Source: Fusobacteriaceae bacterium (GTDB lineage Bacteria; Fusobacteriota; Fusobacteriia; Fusobacteriales; Fusobacteriaceae). From it: 15,941 nt of DNA. Shown here in pieces: positions 13,975 to 15,941 of the stretch (positions are counted from its first letter, which is position 1; each line of letters begins with the position of its first letter). The stretch covers positions 1 through 15,941 of the forward strand of contig JAFGUR010000088.1 in assembly GCA_016938425.1 (NCBI GenBank), read 5' to 3'. The translations under genes and the position numbers were made by a program. The notes under the pieces are model-generated. The model was not told the DNA's origin, did not search any database, and was given only the letters and a program-made list of their open reading frames with translations.

Positions 13975-14190
13975 AGAGCAGTAAAGCTCTTAAAAAAACC
14001 TTAAACACGGAGGTTTAAGTAAGATAATCTAATGGATGAGATTGCTAAGTAAAATGAGAGATTTAAAAACTGTAAAAGGTTAGGTAGAAAGGATTTCTAC
14101 TAAAGCTCTAATTTTGATTTAGTCAAATTCTATAGATAATCTTATAACCCCGGTTTATGAAAGAAAATTTCGTAAATCGGTTTTTTATTT
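13975..14190 (+). ncRNA. Structured RNA unit B: putative CsrB/RsmY-like CsrA-sequestering RNA or flagellin attenuator leader
   Basis: From the predicted P3 start to the terminator is about 215 nt. H1 is AGAGC-AGTAAA-GCTCT (13975-13990), the same loop as in unit A on a changed stem. H2 is CTTAAAC/GTTTAAG with hexaloop ACGGAG (14000-14019). H3 is AATCT/AGATT presenting ATGGA (14026-14043). H4 is GTAGA/TCTAC flanking AAGGA (14084-14100). H5 is an imperfect TTTGA/TCAAA hairpin (14110-14129). A strong intrinsic terminator ends the unit. Several ANGGA hairpins plus a terminator are the architecture of CsrA-titrating small RNAs, but no known family is recognised from sequence. Since the flagellin gene follows within 45 nt with no promoter in between, this may equally be its regulated 5' leader. 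Confidence 0.55.
14150..14190 (+). terminator. Strong intrinsic terminator just upstream of flagellin
   Basis: A 13-bp stem (14150-14162 with 14168-14180) forms with two G-U pairs and no mismatches; the loop is GAAAA, followed by TTTTTTATTTT. It lies only 40 nt before the flagellin ATG, so flagellin transcription must read through it or be controlled at it. Confidence 0.85.
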
Positions 14191-14192
14191 TA

Positions 14193-14205
14193 GGACAAGG
14201 ATGTC
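14193..14205 (+). promoter_or_regulatory. CsrA-binding hairpin in the flagellin mRNA leader
   Basis: GGACAAGGATGT (14193-14204) matches the CsrA selection consensus RUACARGGAUGU at 11 of 12 positions. GACA/TGTC pair to expose AGGA in the loop. The Shine-Dalgarno GAGGAGG, itself containing GGA, begins 12 nt later at 14217. The two-site arrangement resembles the hag leader of Bacillus subtilis, where CsrA bridges an upstream hairpin and the Shine-Dalgarno to block translation. Confidence 0.7.
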
Positions 14206-14230
14206 AAAATACAAAAGAGGAGGTCATAAA

Positions 14231-15142
14231 ATGAGAATTAATCACAACATTGCAGCAATGAACGCATACAGAAACTTAACAATTACAAATGATAAAATTG
14301 ATAGCTCATTGGAAAGATTATCTTCTGGTTTAAGAATTAATAGGTCAGCAGATGATGCAGCAGGATTAGCAATATCTGAAAAAATGAGAGCACAAATAAG
14401 AGGATTAAGAATGGCTTCTAAAAATTCTAGTGATGCAATATCTCTTATCCAAACAGCAGAAGGGGCCTTAAATGAAACTCATGCGATATTACAAAGAATG
14501 AGAGAATTAGCAGTACAATCAGCCAATGACTCTAATACAGATAATGATAGAGCAGCAATACAGCAAGAAATAGAACAACTTAGACAAGAATTAGATAGAA
14601 TAAGTAAAACAACAGAGTTTAATACTAAAAAGCTTATTACAGGAGAATTTGCAGAAAGTGGACTTTATTTTCAAGTTGGAGCAAATAAAGGGCAAACAGT
14701 AAATATGAAACTTGGGAAAATGGATGCAGAAAGCTTAGGATTAGCTAGCGTTCCAAGTCAAGTGCCAGCAACAAATCCTGATGGAAGTCCTAAATTAGAT
14801 GCAAATGGAAATGTAGTACTTGAGTCAAAAGGTGGAACAGTATCAGTTGCAACTCAAGGAGATGCAAATAATGCAATAGAACTTATTAACAAAGCTCTAG
14901 AAAGCGTTTCGGTAGAAAGGTCAAAATATGGGGCTATGCAAAATAGATTAGAGCATACAATTAATAATTTAAGAGTATCAGAAGAAAATTTACAATCAGC
15001 AGAATCAAGAATTAGAGATGCAGATATGGCAAATGAAATAACAGAATTTTCAAAAAATAAAATTATTGCACAAAGTGGAACAGCAATGTTAGCACAAGCT
15101 AATGCTTCGCCACAAGGAATATTACAATTACTTAATGGATAA
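14231..15142 (+). CDS. Flagellin, filament subunit 1
   Basis: This 303-residue exported filament subunit, secreted unfolded by the flagellar type III apparatus, starts with the classical D0/D1 sequence MRINHNIAAMNAYRNL. It continues with LERLSSGLRINRSADDAAGLAISEKMR and the TLR5-type segment L87QRMRELAVQ96. A short variable region (about 165-205) contains NPDGSPKLDANGNVVLESKGG. The C-terminal D1/D0 (SESRIRDADMANEITEF-like block, then AMLAQANASPQGILQLL) is complete, so it is a full functional flagellin with no large D2/D3. An in-frame ATG at 14201 lies inside the CsrA hairpin; the start at 14231 is chosen because GAGGAGG is well placed before it and family N-termini begin MRIN. It is probably transcribed by sigma-28 through the upstream RNA. 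Confidence 0.96.
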   Translation: MRINHNIAAMNAYRNLTITNDKIDSSLERLSSGLRINRSADDAAGLAISEKMRAQIRGLRMASKNSSDAISLIQTAEGALNETHAILQRMRELAVQSANDSNTDNDRAAIQQEIEQLRQELDRISKTTEFNTKKLITGEFAESGLYFQVGANKGQTVNMKLGKMDAESLGLASVPSQVPATNPDGSPKLDANGNVVLESKGGTVSVATQGDANNAIELINKALESVSVERSKYGAMQNRLEHTINNLRVSEENLQSAESRIRDADMANEITEFSKNKIIAQSGTAMLAQANASPQGILQLLNG

Positions 15143-15159
15143 ATTGGAGGTCATAAACT

Positions 15160-15941
15160 ATGAGGATTAACAGTAACATAGTTGCACAAGTAACAACAAG
15201 AATGATTTCTGATAAACAAAATTCAATGGACAAAAGTATGGAGAAACTTAATTCAGGATATAGGGTTAACAGAGCAGCAGATGACACAGCAGGATTGGCT
15301 ATTTCTGAAAAAATGAGAGGGCAAATAAAAGGGTTAAATAAAGCAATGGGTAATACCCAAGACGCCATGAGCCTTGTAAATACAGCAGAAGGAGCTTTGC
15401 ATGAAACTCATGCTATGCTTCAAAGAATAAGGGAATTAGCAGTACAATCAGCTAATGATACAAATACGAATAGCGATAGAGAAAAATTACAATTAGAAGT
15501 AACTAAGTTAATTGAAAATATTGATGAAATAGCCAAATATACACATTTTAATACAAAGCAATTGATAGATGGGTCGCACAAAGAAGAGTTTAAATTCTTG
15601 GTAGGAGCTAATAAAGATGAAATTTATGGATTAGGGATTAACAACATGGACTCAGAAAGTTTGGGTATAAAAGAAATTAATTTATCTACTCAAGAAGGAG
15701 CCGAGAATACTATTTTGACCGTTGATAAAGCTGTGGAAATGGTGGGAACAGAAAGAGCTAGAATGGGAGCTACAACAAATAGATTGGAGCATACCTTAAA
15801 AGATATAAGATTAATGCATGATAATTTAGCAAATAGTGAAAGTAGAATAAGAGACGCAGACATGGCTTATGAAATGTCTAAAGTAGTAGGGGATAAAATA
15901 ATAATGCAAACAGGAATTGGTGTACAAGCCTATGCTAATAC
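15160..15941 (+). CDS. Flagellin, second divergent subunit (3' end outside window)
   Basis: An open frame of 260 codons runs off the right edge. It starts MRINSNIVAQVTTRMISDKQ and aligns residue for residue with flagellin 1 over the first 100 residues (SGYRVNRAADDTAGLAISEKMRG; LQRIRELAVQSANDTN at 87-102). The central part is shorter, with no proline- or glycine-rich variable insert. The C-terminal SRIRDADMAYEMSK block is present, but the following D0 helix reads VVGDKIIMQTGIGVQAYANT, unlike the usual AMLAQAN form. It follows flagellin 1 by 17 nt with its own GGAGG and the same GGTCATAAA context, indicating duplication of gene plus ribosome-binding site. It may be a minor or position-specific filament subunit. 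Confidence 0.92.
   Translation, partial: MRINSNIVAQVTTRMISDKQNSMDKSMEKLNSGYRVNRAADDTAGLAISEKMRGQIKGLNKAMGNTQDAMSLVNTAEGALHETHAMLQRIRELAVQSANDTNTNSDREKLQLEVTKLIENIDEIAKYTHFNTKQLIDGSHKEEFKFLVGANKDEIYGLGINNMDSESLGIKEINLSTQEGAENTILTVDKAVEMVGTERARMGATTNRLEHTLKDIRLMHDNLANSESRIRDADMAYEMSKVVGDKIIMQTGIGVQAYAN

Noticed and set aside
14109..14139. A fourth sigma-28 promoter ending in ATAGATAA
   Set aside because: There is no TAAA at a 15-nt distance and the -10 match is poor.
14201..14230. Upstream in-frame ATG extending flagellin 1 by ten residues (MSKYKRGGHK)
   Set aside because: It lies within the CsrA hairpin with no Shine-Dalgarno at proper spacing, and flagellins start MRIN; the ATG at 14231 has GAGGAGG before it.
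14157..14234. A 25-codon frame from ATG 14157 whose TGA overlaps the flagellin ATG
   Set aside because: The start is inside the terminator stem and has no ribosome-binding site; the ATGA overlap is probably chance, though coupling cannot be excluded.

Overview
The window is very AT-rich chromosomal DNA with bacterial gene density. A long housekeeping operon, an OmpA-type outer-membrane protein with a low-GC, AGA-rich coding style, and a Rex repressor together suggest a diderm, anaerobic, low-GC bacterium. My best guess is a flagellated member of the Fusobacteriota; this is inference from gene style and content, not a database match. Flagellins would be notable there, because the best-known fusobacteria are non-motile.

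Left part (1-2550): a truncated minus-strand zinc-ribbon protein; a Qnr/MfpA-like pentapeptide-repeat protein; a convergent minus-strand pair of membrane proteins (VanZ-like and DUF817/YoaT-like, overlapping by 14 nt); and a small SpoIIAA/STAS-like protein with its own clear sigma-70-type promoter and terminator.

Centre (2635-11957): a tightly packed plus-strand operon pabC - PBP2/FtsI-like - pabB - priA - def - fmt - rex with gaps of 20 nt or less and two overlaps, followed by folD under its own promoter. The metabolic thread is folate and formyl-methionine: PabB and PabC make p-aminobenzoate, FolD makes 10-formyl-THF, Fmt uses it to formylate initiator tRNA, and Def removes the formyl group from new proteins. 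A peptidoglycan transpeptidase, the replication-restart helicase and the redox repressor share the transcript. An OmpA-family outer-membrane protein (12059-13270) with a strong terminator follows.

Right part (13271-15941): a 960-nt non-coding region leads into two tandem flagellin genes, the second cut by the window edge. This region is the most interesting part. It carries three sigma-28-type promoters, all with exactly 15-nt spacers. Two tandem, sequence-diverged but structurally similar RNA units follow, whose hairpins present ANGGA in the loop, the signature of CsrA/RsmA binding sites. A strong intrinsic terminator comes next, then a near-perfect CsrA consensus hairpin 12 nt upstream of the flagellin Shine-Dalgarno. 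I read this as an undescribed CsrA-titrating RNA (CsrB/RsmY-like), or a CsrA-responsive attenuator leader, built directly into the flagellin locus so that the flagellar sigma factor drives both the sponge and the filament mRNA.
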